DNA of 57,069 nt from CAZYQW01 sp964649825 (GCA_964649825.1 CAZYQW010000065.1:1-57069), one strand, 5' to 3'. Shown: positions 36,068 to 44,892, numbered from the stretch's first letter. A program made the numbers and translations. The notes: a model not told the origin generated them from the letters alone.

Positions 36068-37037
36068 CGAGCTGACGCGGCGCGGTCACGGCGTCTCCAT
36101 CCTCGCGCCGCACCACTTCACGGGGTTTCCGTGCCCGACCGAGCCCGACATCCGCGTCGCGGTGCCGCGTCCGGGCCGGCTCTCTCGCGCGATCGATGAC
36201 TTCGCGCCCGACGCCGTCCATGTCGCGACCGAGGGGCCGCTCGGCTGGCGCGCGCGAGCGTACTGCCGGCACCGCGGCGTGCCGTTCACGACGTCGTTCT
36301 GCACGCGCTGGCCGGAGTACCTGAAGGGGCGGATCGGCATGCCGGCCTGGCTGACCTATCGCCTGATGCGGCGGTTCCACGGCGCGGCGGCGCGAACGAC
36401 CGTGGCGACCCCCGGGTTGATGGACGAGCTTCGGGAACGCGGCTTCGAGAACCTGGTGCCCTGGACGCGCGGCGTCGACCTCGACCGCTTCCGCCCGCGA
36501 CCGGACGAACGCACCGCGCGTTCGCGGCCGGTCTACCTCTACGTCGGGCGCGTCGCCGCCGAGAAGAACCTCGACGCGTTCCTCGGGCTCGACCTCGACG
36601 GCGAGAAGGTCGTCGTCGGCGGCGGGCCCGCGCTGGAGGGCCTGAAGCGTCGCTTCCCGGGCGCCCACTTCCTCGGCCCGCGTCACGACGAGGCGCTCGC
36701 GCGCGTCTACGCGGACGCCGACGTCTTCGTCTTCCCGAGCCGCACCGACACGTTCGGGCTCGTCGTGCTCGAAGCGCTCGCGTCCGGCCTGCCCGTGGCG
36801 GCCTACCCGGTGCGCGGCCCGAAGGACATCCTCGAGGGGACCGGCGCGGGCGTGCTGGATGAGGACCTGCGCGCCGCCGTCCTCGCCGCCGGCTCGATCC
36901 CGCCCGACGCGTGCCGCCGCGCGGCGGAGCGGTATTCGTGGTCCCGCAGCGCTGATCAGCTCATCGCGGCGTTGGCGCCGTTCGGCGTGATCGACGCGTT
37001 TCCGCGGACCGGAGGCGTGCGCACTCGCGTCGCGTGA
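35991..37037 (+). CDS. GT4-family glycosyltransferase (alpha-mannosyltransferase-like)
   Basis: 348 residues with a GT-B fold: N-terminal MRILIVTDAWHPQVNGVTRT with the glycine/asparagine loop typical of MgtA-like enzymes, then the C-terminal VYLYVGRVAAEKNLDAFL and the donor-binding FPSRTDTFGLVVLEAL, in which the first Glu of the EX7E motif is Asp. It likely adds a hexose from a nucleotide sugar to a lipid or glycan. It shares 77 nt with the preceding phosphatase gene, and the pairing suggests a joint role in envelope lipid or glycan synthesis. Confidence 0.9.
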   Translation: MRILIVTDAWHPQVNGVTRTLERTRDELTRRGHGVSILAPHHFTGFPCPTEPDIRVAVPRPGRLSRAIDDFAPDAVHVATEGPLGWRARAYCRHRGVPFTTSFCTRWPEYLKGRIGMPAWLTYRLMRRFHGAAARTTVATPGLMDELRERGFENLVPWTRGVDLDRFRPRPDERTARSRPVYLYVGRVAAEKNLDAFLGLDLDGEKVVVGGGPALEGLKRRFPGAHFLGPRHDEALARVYADADVFVFPSRTDTFGLVVLEALASGLPVAAYPVRGPKDILEGTGAGVLDEDLRAAVLAAGSIPPDACRRAAERYSWSRSADQLIAALAPFGVIDAFPRTGGVRTRVA

Positions 37038-37111
37038 CGCGGCGCGGAGTCGCCGCGATGTCCCGCTTCGCTACGATCGCGCGGCCGAACGCCGCGTACC
37101 GAGCACCAAGC

Positions 37112-38443
37112 ATGGACTCTCCCACCCCGACCGCCCTGCTCCCGCGATTCCTCCTCGCGTTCGTCTTCGCCGCCGCGCGGCCGGCGCCGGACGCCGCCGC
37201 GGGCGACGTGTTCTATTCGTTCCACGACGGCACGGTGGGCGGGGTCGCGCGCGTCACGGTCGACGACGCGACCGGCGCGATCGAGGACCATCGGATCCTC
37301 GGCGCGGCCGTCGCGCTGATCGCGCCGGAGAAGTTCGCGCTCACCGCGGATCGCCGCTGGCTGCTCGTCGCGAGCGTGCATGAAGGCGCCGGAAACCTCC
37401 TGCTCCTCGACCTCGCGTCCGACGCGGCGGCCGCCACGGAGATCGAGTTCGAGAGCGAGCCCGACGAGGTGGTCGCGATCGGGGAGCGGTTCGTCGTCGG
37501 CGGGAGCAAGGGCCGTGTCGCCGTGATCGATCCCGCGGCTGCCAGCGTCGTCGAGACGTGGAGCGCGCGCAAGAAGCTCGAGCCGTCCGGTCACAAGCCG
37601 GAGAGCATCGACGTGCTGCCGAACGGCGAGTCCGTCCTGGTCACGTTCCAGAAGGACAGCGGCGAGGGGAAGCACCTCGGGAGCCGGATCGTGGTCCTTG
37701 CGGTGCCCACGCTCGATGTGCGCGCGGACCTCGCGGTGCCCCGCGACCACGAGGAGCTGCACTACACGACCGCGGAGCGCGAGCAGGGCCCGAACCCCGA
37801 GCTCGCGTTCCTCGATCCGCGCCACGACGTGCTCGCGTTGACGCTCGACCTGTACGGCGCGATCCGATTGTCCGACCTCGGCGCCGCGCTCGAGGGGCGC
37901 TGGGAGAACGCGTCGACGATCTCCGCCGCGCTCGACGGTTCGTTCGGCTCGGCGTTCCCCGATCGCGGCGCGCGGTTCGACGCGGCCGGCCGGTCGCTTC
38001 TGATCATCGTCAATGCCGGCGAGGGCGGCGGCGCGACTCTCATCGATCTCGCCTCGCGCGCGGTCGTCCAGCGAGTCGAGGCACCGCGCGGGCTCGACAC
38101 GCCGGTCGTGCAGTCGAAGCACCGCCGGCTGGTGTCGGTCGGGACGGGGAAGCGCAAGAGCCGCGGCGAGACCGAGCTCGATCGGGAGACCGAGGCCGAC
38201 CACGTCGTCGTCACGTTCGAGATCGACGACGAGGACGGCGCGCCGCGTCTGCGTGCCGTCCAGCACGAGCTCCCCGAGCACACGTTCGGTGTCGCGGGAG
38301 TCGGCGCCGACGGACGCTTCGTCCTGATCGCGGCCGGCGATGGGAAGAAGGCGGATCTCCTCCTCGTGTTCGACGCGGAGCGGCGCGACGTCGTCGCGCG
38401 CACGGACGCGAAGGGCGAGGTCGCGCGGCTGCGGGCAGACTAA
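37112..38443 (+). CDS. Secreted beta-propeller protein
   Basis: About 443 residues. A signal peptide (about 1-33) leads into repeats of strand pairs typical of YVTN/lactonase-like propellers (GRVAVIDPAAASVVETWS, LALTLDLYGAIRLSDLG, GGATLIDLASRAVVQRVE, LLLVFDAERRDVVART). No catalytic motif is recognisable. The ATG at 37112 is chosen because it begins the signal peptide; a TACGAT element at 37072-37077 could be its -10 box. It follows the glycosyltransferase by 74 nt. Confidence 0.75.
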   Translation: MDSPTPTALLPRFLLAFVFAAARPAPDAAAGDVFYSFHDGTVGGVARVTVDDATGAIEDHRILGAAVALIAPEKFALTADRRWLLVASVHEGAGNLLLLDLASDAAAATEIEFESEPDEVVAIGERFVVGGSKGRVAVIDPAAASVVETWSARKKLEPSGHKPESIDVLPNGESVLVTFQKDSGEGKHLGSRIVVLAVPTLDVRADLAVPRDHEELHYTTAEREQGPNPELAFLDPRHDVLALTLDLYGAIRLSDLGAALEGRWENASTISAALDGSFGSAFPDRGARFDAAGRSLLIIVNAGEGGGATLIDLASRAVVQRVEAPRGLDTPVVQSKHRRLVSVGTGKRKSRGETELDRETEADHVVVTFEIDDEDGAPRLRAVQHELPEHTFGVAGVGADGRFVLIAAGDGKKADLLLVFDAERRDVVARTDAKGEVARLRAD

Positions 38444-38748
38444 GCCGATGAGGATCGGTCTCTTGCCCCATGACGGCGCGGCTCGCGGGCTTGCGCTGCT
38501 TGCCGTACGGCGCGAGACGAGGCGCCAGGGAGCGGCCTCGAAGCGCCGCTCCCCGTCCCCCCGAGACACCGCGGCGTCTTCGCTTCGGCGTGCGCCAACG
38601 CGCTTGAACGTTTGAACGCTGGCCGACTCCATCCGACCCACGGCTTTCGCACCGCCGTCGAGCGTGACGGAGATCCGCCACTGCGGTACACTGCCGAGCC
38701 GCGTGACGCCCTCTACACCGTGACCGTGCCGCGGCGGAGGGCGGAATA
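38444..38748. other. Intergenic stretch, no convincing gene
   Basis: 305 nt between the propeller gene and the lower-GC block. No frame shows coding-like content. TACACT near 38685-38690 could be a -10 element for the next gene, and GGAGGG lies 7 nt before its GTG start. Confidence 0.4.
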
Positions 38749-39297
38749 GTGCAGGACAGCGCCTTGAAAGCAAGAAAAGCACTCTTTGCGATCATAGTGG
38801 TCACGGCTGTAGCGTTCTTGTTATTCTTGCCCCACACCAAGCAAGCAATGAGCCCATATTGGGGCCCGGTCAGCCGGGCCGTGCGGTCGCCCTACGAGAC
38901 CATCACGCGGCTAATTACGGGCGAGCCCGTACGACTGGCACCAAGGCTGCCCCCAGGATGCACTTTCGTAGGTTTGCTCGACGTCCATTATGCTGAACTA
39001 GATACGCTTCGCCCTCGTCTAGGTACGAACGCAAGCTTGGACGCCATGGATCGCTATGAAGCGTGGCGCGAGAAGGTCCTCGTCGGATCGTTGATACCAG
39101 AGATCACAATGCGTGAGCGGGCTGCATTTGTTCGTCTCGTTGAACTTGGCGACATATACTCCAATAACATCCTCTCCGAGGATATCTTTGGATACTATGC
39201 CACAAGAGAACGCGAGTGCCGGACGCGCATTGAGTCCATACTTGGCATTCGCGCGGTGGACGTTGATCTCCACGCTGGGGAGCATCGTGACCGATGA
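38749..39297 (+). CDS. Membrane-anchored protein of unknown function in a lower-GC block
   Basis: 182 residues from GTG 38749, which has GGAGGG 7 nt upstream. An N-terminal span (ALFAIIVVTAVAFLLFLP) anchors about 150 extracytoplasmic residues rich in charged helices. I recognise no family. Base composition is unlike the neighbours: a hand count of 38761-38820 gives 29 G/C of 60, against roughly 70 per cent around it, and codons ending in A or T are common. This suggests transfer from another source. Its stop overlaps the next start as ATGA. Confidence 0.6.
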   Translation: MQDSALKARKALFAIIVVTAVAFLLFLPHTKQAMSPYWGPVSRAVRSPYETITRLITGEPVRLAPRLPPGCTFVGLLDVHYAELDTLRPRLGTNASLDAMDRYEAWREKVLVGSLIPEITMRERAAFVRLVELGDIYSNNILSEDIFGYYATRERECRTRIESILGIRAVDVDLHAGEHRDR

Positions 39298-39806
39298 AGG
39301 AGCGCCGCCTTTCGGTCCGCGCGGTCGCGCCGTTCATCCTGGCCGTCATCCTCTTCATTCTTGTTGCCATTCAGCATCAGCGGGCGACTGATGCACGGTC
39401 TGACCGGTCGCTTGTCACATACGAGACAGGGACACGCGCGCCACAGCAGAGCGCCGATCCCAAAGATGGTCCGCCTGCGCCGCCTGTACATGTCCAGCCT
39501 GTGCGGGTGTTGACGTCTGCACACCTTGATTCGGCCGTAATCCCTGAACTTCAACCGATCCGGGGAACGATCGCGGTCGAGACCCGCGGCGACGAAGGAC
39601 TCGAACGGCATGAGTCGCGAATCCACGTGGGCGGCAACCGCGCAAAGCGTGCTCGGGGCCTCGGGGCGGCTACGATTCGACTTCATGAGGATCGAACCGA
39701 AATGGCTCCGCACCGACGGCGGCGTGACGCGCTGTTGGTGGTGCGGCGACGACCCGGACTACGTCCGCTACCACGACGAGGAGTGGGGCTGGCCGGAGCG
39801 CGATGA
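39294..39806 (+). CDS. Small membrane-anchored protein of unknown function, possibly truncated
   Basis: 170 residues. It opens with a membrane span (VAPFILAVILFILVAI) and a proline-rich stretch (PPAPPVHVQP). From about residue 105 the frame turns very Arg-rich and overlaps the tag gene in another frame, so only the first 100 or so residues are likely authentic. The 3' part was probably lost or replaced at the block border near 39600-39680. It is coupled to the previous gene through ATGA. Confidence 0.45.
   Translation: MKERRLSVRAVAPFILAVILFILVAIQHQRATDARSDRSLVTYETGTRAPQQSADPKDGPPAPPVHVQPVRVLTSAHLDSAVIPELQPIRGTIAVETRGDEGLERHESRIHVGGNRAKRARGLGAATIRLHEDRTEMAPHRRRRDALLVVRRRPGLRPLPRRGVGLAGAR
39671..39676 (+). 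promoter_or_regulatory. Candidate -10 element (TACGAT) before tag
   Basis: TACGAT lies 8 nt before the tag ATG at 39685. There is no Shine-Dalgarno between them, so the mRNA may be leaderless. Confidence 0.4.
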
Positions 39807-40317
39807 CGTGCGGCTGTTCGAGAAGATCTGCCTCGAGGGGTTCCAATCGGGGCTGAGCTGGCTGACGATCCTGCGCAAGCGCGAGAACTTTCGGCGCGCG
39901 TTCGCGGGGTTCGCGCCGGCGATGGTGGCGCGGTTCGACCGCGCGCACATCGATCGCCTGCTCGGTGACGCGGGAATCGTGCGGCATCGCGGCAAGATCG
40001 AGGCGGCGATCGAGAACGCGCGGCGGGCGCTCGACCTGGAGAAACGAGAAGGACGGCTCGCCGACTTCGTCTGGAGTTTCGCCGCGGACGTCGAGCCGTT
40101 CCCCGGCGTGGTGTCGAAGACGACCGCGTCCGAGGGGCTGAGCCGGGCGTTGAAGACGCGCGGCTGGCGGTTCGTCGGACCAACGACCATGTACGCGGTC
40201 ATGCAGTCGGTCGGGATCGTCAACGACCACGTGCCGGGCTGCCATCGTCGCGAGCCGGCGGCGCGCGAGCGGCGGCGAGCGTTGGAGGAGGCCGGCCGGT
40301 CCGTCACGCGCCGCTGA
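39685..40317 (+). CDS. tag: DNA-3-methyladenine glycosylase I
   Basis: 210 residues. It removes 3-methyladenine from alkylated DNA as the first step of base excision repair. Family marks are RCWWCGDD and YHDEEWG (C17 and H30 equal the zinc ligands C4 and H17 of the E. coli enzyme), LEGFQSGLSW with the base-contacting glutamate near 51, and NDHVPGCHR, which supplies the other zinc ligands. The start at 39685 gives the normal N-terminus with a 13-residue extension; an in-frame ATG 75 nt upstream lies in the odd-composition block. Confidence 0.95.
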   Translation: MRIEPKWLRTDGGVTRCWWCGDDPDYVRYHDEEWGWPERDDVRLFEKICLEGFQSGLSWLTILRKRENFRRAFAGFAPAMVARFDRAHIDRLLGDAGIVRHRGKIEAAIENARRALDLEKREGRLADFVWSFAADVEPFPGVVSKTTASEGLSRALKTRGWRFVGPTTMYAVMQSVGIVNDHVPGCHRREPAARERRRALEEAGRSVTRR

Positions 40318-40531
40318 CGAACGCATCGAGCGCGCCAGCTCGTCGGGGCGCGCGTCTACAGACCGTCCGGACCGCGCGGCCATCGCGACCGCACGTTCGT
40401 CCCGCGGACACCGGCCGCGGCGTTGGCGCGAGCCATCCAACCGGTTCGAGCGCGTTCGTCGCGCGCTGGATCGAGGACCTCGCGCCGCCCGCCGAGGTGC
40501 CGCAGCGTCGCCCGCGCGCCGCCGGGAGGAG

Positions 40532-40549
40532 TCGGTGAAGGATCACCGA
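40532..40549. terminator. Hairpin 3' of the multicopper oxidase gene
   Basis: Perfect 7-bp stem TCGGTGA/TCACCGA with an AGGA loop, 36 nt beyond the oxidase stop and between convergent genes. It lacks a T-run. A second weaker hairpin (AGCGCG/CGCGCT) lies at 40449-40467. Confidence 0.4.
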
Positions 40550-40584
40550 GCGCGTTCGCCGCTCCCGCTCTCGACCGGGTTCCG

Positions 40585-41865
40585 TTACGGCGTGATCCCA
40601 TCCCGGAGGAGCTGTTCCGGACTCGCGACGTCTGCCTGCGTACCCGCCGGCGCCTGATACCACGTCGATGCACCGGTCTCCTCGACCGTGTTGTCGCGGA
40701 TCTTCAGCAACGTGAACATGCCGCCCATCGTGATGAACCCGAACGGTCCGACGCCGCCCATCATCGGCATGCTGTTCTGCGGCATCCCCGACTCGTCGTC
40801 GGCGGACGACATCATGCGCTCGTTCATCGCCTTGAAGCGCGGCACGACGCGCAACAGGGCGTCGTCGAAGGCGCTCGCGTCGGCGCCGGTGAGGTTCGGG
40901 ATCCCGTGGCCCATCTGCGTCATCACGTGATGGGTCATGTGGCAGTGGACGGCCCAGTCCCCCGGATTCGTCGCGAGCAGCTCGATGGTCCGCGTGCTCC
41001 CGGTCGGCACCAGGACCGTGGTCTCGGGCCAGCGGGCCGACTCCGGCACGTCCCCGCCGTCGGTGGCGACCACCTGGAACGACAGTCCGTGGAAGTGGAT
41101 CGGGTGGTGGTCCATCGCGGAGAGGTTGCCGAAGCGAACGCGCACGCGCTCTCCGAGGCGCGCGACCATCGGCTCGGTGTCGGGGAAGATCTTGCCGTTG
41201 AGGGTCAGCACGTTGAAGTCGGTCATCTCGTTCGGGTCCGGCCGCCGCGACCCCGGGCGGAGCGCCCACTCGCTCAGGAGGTAGACGTAGTCCCGGTCCG
41301 GCGGCGGCGACGCGGGCGCGCGCGGGTGGACGACGAACATCCCCATCAGCCCCATCGCCATCTGGACCATCTCGTCGTGGTGGGAGTGGTACATGAACGT
41401 GCCGTGGACGCCGAGCGTGAACTCGTAGTGGAACGTCTCGCCCGGCTCGATCGGCCGTTGCGTCAGGCCACCCACGCCGTCCATCCCGCTCGGAACCGGG
41501 ATTCCGTGCCAGTGCACGGTCGTCGGCACGGGAAGCCGGTTCGTGACGTAGATCCGCACGCGATCGCCTTCGACGGCCTCGATCGTCGGCCCGTGGACCC
41601 GCCCGTTGTACCCGTAGCACTCGCCGACGAGCCCCTCCCCGAACGCGTGCGTCACCGGCTCGGCGGTCAGGTGGAACACCTTCACGCCGTCGATCACGCG
41701 GAATGGGAGGGTCGCGCCGTTCGGGGTCACGACGGGCCGATGAGGAACCGGGGCCGCGTCGTCGACGGGTCCGTCGCCGGCGGCGACCACGCGGGCCGGA
41801 TCCATCCCGGCGGCGAGCGCGACGCCGGCGCCGGCCGCGAAGAACTGTCGTCTCGTGGAAGGCAT
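40585..41865 (-). CDS. Multicopper oxidase, Tat-exported
   Basis: 426 residues. The Tat signal is TRRQFFAAGAGVALAAG. All four copper-ligand blocks are present: HWHG, YHSHHDEM, HHPIHFHG and HCHMTHHVMTQMG. The methionine-rich C-terminus (MSSADDESGMPQNSMPMMGG) resembles copper-binding loops of cuprous oxidases. It likely oxidises Cu(I) or another metal in the periplasm as a detoxification step. GGGAG is 8 nt upstream. It is the last gene of the metal cluster, 1 nt after the efflux-protein stop. Confidence 0.93.
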   Translation of the reverse strand: MPSTRRQFFAAGAGVALAAGMDPARVVAAGDGPVDDAAPVPHRPVVTPNGATLPFRVIDGVKVFHLTAEPVTHAFGEGLVGECYGYNGRVHGPTIEAVEGDRVRIYVTNRLPVPTTVHWHGIPVPSGMDGVGGLTQRPIEPGETFHYEFTLGVHGTFMYHSHHDEMVQMAMGLMGMFVVHPRAPASPPPDRDYVYLLSEWALRPGSRRPDPNEMTDFNVLTLNGKIFPDTEPMVARLGERVRVRFGNLSAMDHHPIHFHGLSFQVVATDGGDVPESARWPETTVLVPTGSTRTIELLATNPGDWAVHCHMTHHVMTQMGHGIPNLTGADASAFDDALLRVVPRFKAMNERMMSSADDESGMPQNSMPMMGGVGPFGFITMGGMFTLLKIRDNTVEETGASTWYQAPAGTQADVASPEQLLRDGITP

Positions 41866-41866
41866 C

Positions 41867-43309
41867 TCAGTGCTCCCTGCGCGAAGTGGACATGGGACGG
41901 TCGTCGTCCCGATCGGGGTGGTGTTCGACCGGGTCGACGCGCTCGCGGTCGAGGACTCCCGCGAGCAACTCCTCGAGATCGAGCCGCGCGACCTCCGCGT
42001 CGCGCAGCGCGCGGACCCGTTGCGCCTCGACGTCGATCTGGACGCGTTGTGCGTCGAGCACCTGGAACGCGCCGATCTGCATCGCGTTGTAGTTGCGCAC
42101 CGTCTCGTCGACCCGTTGCCGCTCGAGGGGCAGGAGCGAGCGCGTGAGGTAGGCAGCGAGCTCGCGCCGCTCCACCCACCGGTCGCGCAGCCGGCGCGCG
42201 GCCGAGCGGATCTCGACCGCGTCGGCGTAGTAGAGGTCGGCCTCGCGCCGGATGCGCGCCGCCGCGATCGCACCGGCGGCGGCGCCGGTGTCGAAGAGCG
42301 GGAGCGTGATCGACGCCTCCGGTCCGACGCCGGTCTCGCCGTCCACCTCGCGCTCGAACGCGATTCCCGCGTCGGCATCCGGAAGGAACGACGTCCACGA
42401 CACGCGCCGCGCGGTCTGCGACAAACGGTCGATTCGGGCCCGGCGCACCGCGAGGTCGAGGCTCGCGGCCACCGCGCGAGACTCGACGCGGTCGAGGTCC
42501 GGCGCGGGATCGGCCGGTGCGACGTCATCGAGTCCTCCGGCGACGTCGGGTCGCGGGCCCGCGCCGAAGAGCCCGAGGCGAGCGGCGAGCCGCTCGCGCG
42601 CCTCGCGGTCCTCCGACTCCGCGCGCGCCAGATCGATCCGAGCCCGCGCGACCGCCGCGTCCGCGTTCAACTGCTCGAGGTCGGGGACGTTCCCGGCCGC
42701 GCGCAGCGTGGCCGTCAGCTCCCGCGCGGCCGCCGCCGCGTCGAGGCTCGCTGTCCGTCGCGCGCGTTTGGCTTCCGCCGCACGAACGTCGACGAGCGCG
42801 CGACGGACGTCGAACGCGACGCCGATCACGCGGCTCGTCAGCGCGAGCCGCGCCTCCTCCAATCCGGCGCGCGCCTCGGCCTCGCGCAGCGGACGGAGGA
42901 AGAGGTCGAGGAACGGCTGCGCCAGCGACAGCTCGACCTGATCGCCGGGGCTGAAGATCTTCCACTGCGCGGAGAGGACCGGGTTCCTCAGCAGGCCGGC
43001 CTGCACCAGCTCGCCGCGCGCGATCCCGATGTCCTCGTACGCGGCGCGGAGGCGGCGATCGTTGAGGCACGCGATCCGGATCGCGTCGTCGTCGGTGAGC
43101 GGTCGCGTCAACTGATCGGCGACGAGCCGATCGACCTCCGCGTCGTCGGCCGGCGGGGACGGCAACGACAGGCCCACGCGATCGCCGGCGTCCGCGAGAG
43201 CGGCGGCGACCCCTTCGTCCGGTCCGCGACCCGCGTCGTTCGAGGCGCACCCGGCCAGCAGCAGACCCAGCGGACCGATCCACGCCGAGCCGCGGGCCGC
43301 GCGTTTCAT
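41867..43309 (-). CDS. TolC/CusC-type outer-membrane efflux lipoprotein
   Basis: 480 residues. A lipobox (GLLLAGC) is followed by two outer-membrane-efflux repeats with the usual helical hairpins (AGLLRNPVLSAQWKIF; then FLPDADAGIAFERE and SITLPLFDTG in the second). Such proteins form the trimeric outer-membrane duct of tripartite pumps. No adaptor or RND pump gene lies in this cluster, so the partners must be elsewhere or the duct serves the CP-motif proteins. The start overlaps the small lipoprotein stop as ATGA. Confidence 0.92.
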   Translation of the reverse strand: MKRAARGSAWIGPLGLLLAGCASNDAGRGPDEGVAAALADAGDRVGLSLPSPPADDAEVDRLVADQLTRPLTDDDAIRIACLNDRRLRAAYEDIGIARGELVQAGLLRNPVLSAQWKIFSPGDQVELSLAQPFLDLFLRPLREAEARAGLEEARLALTSRVIGVAFDVRRALVDVRAAEAKRARRTASLDAAAAARELTATLRAAGNVPDLEQLNADAAVARARIDLARAESEDREARERLAARLGLFGAGPRPDVAGGLDDVAPADPAPDLDRVESRAVAASLDLAVRRARIDRLSQTARRVSWTSFLPDADAGIAFEREVDGETGVGPEASITLPLFDTGAAAGAIAAARIRREADLYYADAVEIRSAARRLRDRWVERRELAAYLTRSLLPLERQRVDETVRNYNAMQIGAFQVLDAQRVQIDVEAQRVRALRDAEVARLDLEELLAGVLDRERVDPVEHHPDRDDDRPMSTSRREH

Positions 43310-43551
43310 CGGTCGTCTCCGGAGTCCTGGTCGTCTCCGGAGTCCTGGTCGTCCGCGCCGGCGAGGGTTTCCGACGACTCCGCTGGAGGCGACTCCGGCG
43401 CGAGGGGCGACGCGGGATGGACGGCGAGCGGCGGCGGGGGCGGGGGGACGGTCCGACACGCGGCGCCGGCCAACAGCAGGAGACAACCGGCGATCGATCG
43501 GATGCGCGTGGCCGCCCATCGCGGCTCGTTCGTCGCGAGCGCGGCCGTCAC
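43306..43551 (-). CDS. Small lipoprotein with acidic DQDSGD repeats
   Basis: 81 residues from GTG 43551, which overlaps the upstream stop as GTGA. A lipobox (LAGAAC, C32) follows an unusually long basic N-region, then a proline-rich linker and a C-terminus of repeated DQDSGD. The acidic tail could bind metal (inference). It is coupled on both sides (GTGA and ATGA), which supports it as a real gene despite its size. Confidence 0.6.
   Translation of the reverse strand: MTAALATNEPRWAATRIRSIAGCLLLLAGAACRTVPPPPPPLAVHPASPLAPESPPAESSETLAGADDQDSGDDQDSGDDR
43313..43348. repeat. Two perfect 18-bp direct repeats
   Basis: TCGTCTCCGGAGTCCTGG occurs at 43313-43330 and again at 43331-43348, with a partial third copy. 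In the minus-strand lipoprotein it encodes DQDSGD twice. Such units can expand or contract by slippage without breaking the frame. Confidence 0.9.
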
Positions 43552-44225
43552 GGCGACTCCGGGCGCTCGTTCGTGGTCGGGGCGGGGTCGCTCGACGCCG
43601 GTGGCTTCTGCGCCGACTCCTTCGCCTTCGCGAGCGCGGCCTGGGGATCGGCTTCGACGAGAGCGACGCACTCGGGCGATTCGACGCGGACGATGTCGTC
43701 GCCGACGAGGCAGAACAGGTTCGGACGGACCGGCCGGCCGGTCACCGGACAGATCGTGTTGCCGACGTCCCGCGCGCGGGGGTTCGTCGCCTTGACGAGC
43801 ACGACGAGCGGCTCGGCTCGCGCCGGCTCGGTGCATGACGAGCAGCAGAGACGGATCACGACCCCCTGGAGCTCGACGGTCGGAGCGTCTTCCGGCACCG
43901 GCTTCGCGGTGATCGGGCACCGGGTGTTGTCGGCGGTCCGCGCGACGGGGTACGCCGCCCGGTACGCGTGTTCGAGGTCTTTGCGGATCCGCGGGTAGCA
44001 CGGAGCGCAGCAGGCGTAGATGCGGCCGTAGGCAGTCTCGACGAACAACGCATGCGACGCCGGCTTGCCCATGATCGGGCAGGTCACGTTCGCGAACGAC
44101 GGGGCCGGCGTGGAGGGAGCGGGCTTCGAGGGGGCGGGAGGGGTCGCGGGCGGGTCGGACGCGACGGCGCCGGCGCAGGGAAAGAGGAACACGGTGGCGA
44201 GAACGGCGAGTCGAAGGGGGTTCAT
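43548..44225 (-). CDS. Secreted protein with three CP-type metal-binding modules
   Basis: 225 residues. A signal peptide and a Pro/Ala linker lead to three modules starting VTCPIMGKP (C49), TRCPITAKP (C103) and TICPVTGRP (C159). The first two each add a CCxxC (C72, C73, C76; C127, C128, C131). The third keeps C172 and C186 only. The pattern resembles TRASH/YHS-type metal-binding units. It precedes an efflux duct and a multicopper oxidase, so a copper or related metal carrier is likely. I do not know a named family with three such units. Confidence 0.75.
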   Translation of the reverse strand: MNPLRLAVLATVFLFPCAGAVASDPPATPPAPSKPAPSTPAPSFANVTCPIMGKPASHALFVETAYGRIYACCAPCYPRIRKDLEHAYRAAYPVARTADNTRCPITAKPVPEDAPTVELQGVVIRLCCSSCTEPARAEPLVVLVKATNPRARDVGNTICPVTGRPVRPNLFCLVGDDIVRVESPECVALVEADPQAALAKAKESAQKPPASSDPAPTTNERPESP

Positions 44226-44339
44226 GGCGAGGCGAGTCCAGCGAGAGACGAGTGCATCACGAAGAGGATCGACGGCGTAGACGTGAACGGGGATCGGGGG
44301 TCCCGCGGCGCGCGCGCCGGGGAGACCACCGTGCCCTCG

Positions 44340-44783
44340 CTAGAGGCGGAGGGGGACGAACGAGGGATGCGTGCGCGTCCTGCCTCGGAGCGGTCGGGAG
44401 GAGAACGCACGCGCGTCGTCGCGGATCGCCACCAGGAGCACCGCATCGGGCGGGATCGGGGTCGCCTCCACGCCGCGCTCGCTCGGGGACCGAGGCGCCG
44501 GGGCCGGCAGGATCAAGCGCACGCAGAGCGGACAACAATCGACGGATCGGAGGTGTCCGGAGCGATCGGAAGGCGGAGCGGCGGTCGGGGAATCGTCCGA
44601 CGCGTCGCCGGCCGGACCGCAGCACGGCCTGGATTCCACGACGCGTTGGCAGCAAGCGTGCTCCGACCGCGAGTCCTCCTCCCTCGTCGCGCTCGGGCAG
44701 AGGCAGAGATCGAGACGCGTCGAGGCCGGGAGAAGAAGCCCGGGGGCGAGCAGCACGAGCAACAGTGCGACGACCGTCCGCAT
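44340..44783 (-). CDS. Cysteine-rich secreted protein
   Basis: 147 residues. The first 20 form a signal peptide (VVALLLVLLAPGLLLPA). The mature part carries LCLC (C27, C29), HACC (C44, C45), RPCC (C54, C55) and VDCCPLC (C83, C84, C87). This is a thiol-rich pattern suited to metal or redox chemistry. It lies 114 nt upstream of the CP-module gene in the same direction and is probably the first gene of the metal cluster. An in-frame ATG 51 nt upstream is less likely because the signal peptide would be internal. TATTGT near 44824 may be its -10 box. Confidence 0.6.
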   Translation of the reverse strand: MRTVVALLLVLLAPGLLLPASTRLDLCLCPSATREEDSRSEHACCQRVVESRPCCGPAGDASDDSPTAAPPSDRSGHLRSVDCCPLCVRLILPAPAPRSPSERGVEATPIPPDAVLLVAIRDDARAFSSRPLRGRTRTHPSFVPLRL

Positions 44784-44886
44784 GGGAAAGGGCAATCCGG
44801 CTCCGAGGACGCGTACCCGAGAACAATAGCCCATCGCGGGCCCGCGCAACAGCTCTCCGTGCCTGGCCCCTGTCCCATCACACGGC

Positions 44887-44892
44887 TACATT
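44887..44892 (+). promoter_or_regulatory. Candidate -10 element (TACATT)
   Basis: TACATT ends 6 nt before the ATG at 44899, with no Shine-Dalgarno. A start at +7 would give a leaderless mRNA. Confidence 0.4.

Noticed and set aside
39195..39713. Minus-strand ORF of 172 codons in the lower-GC block
   Set aside because: The plus-strand ORFs have membrane spans, a ribosome site and ATGA coupling; the minus product is Arg/Ser-rich with no start signals.
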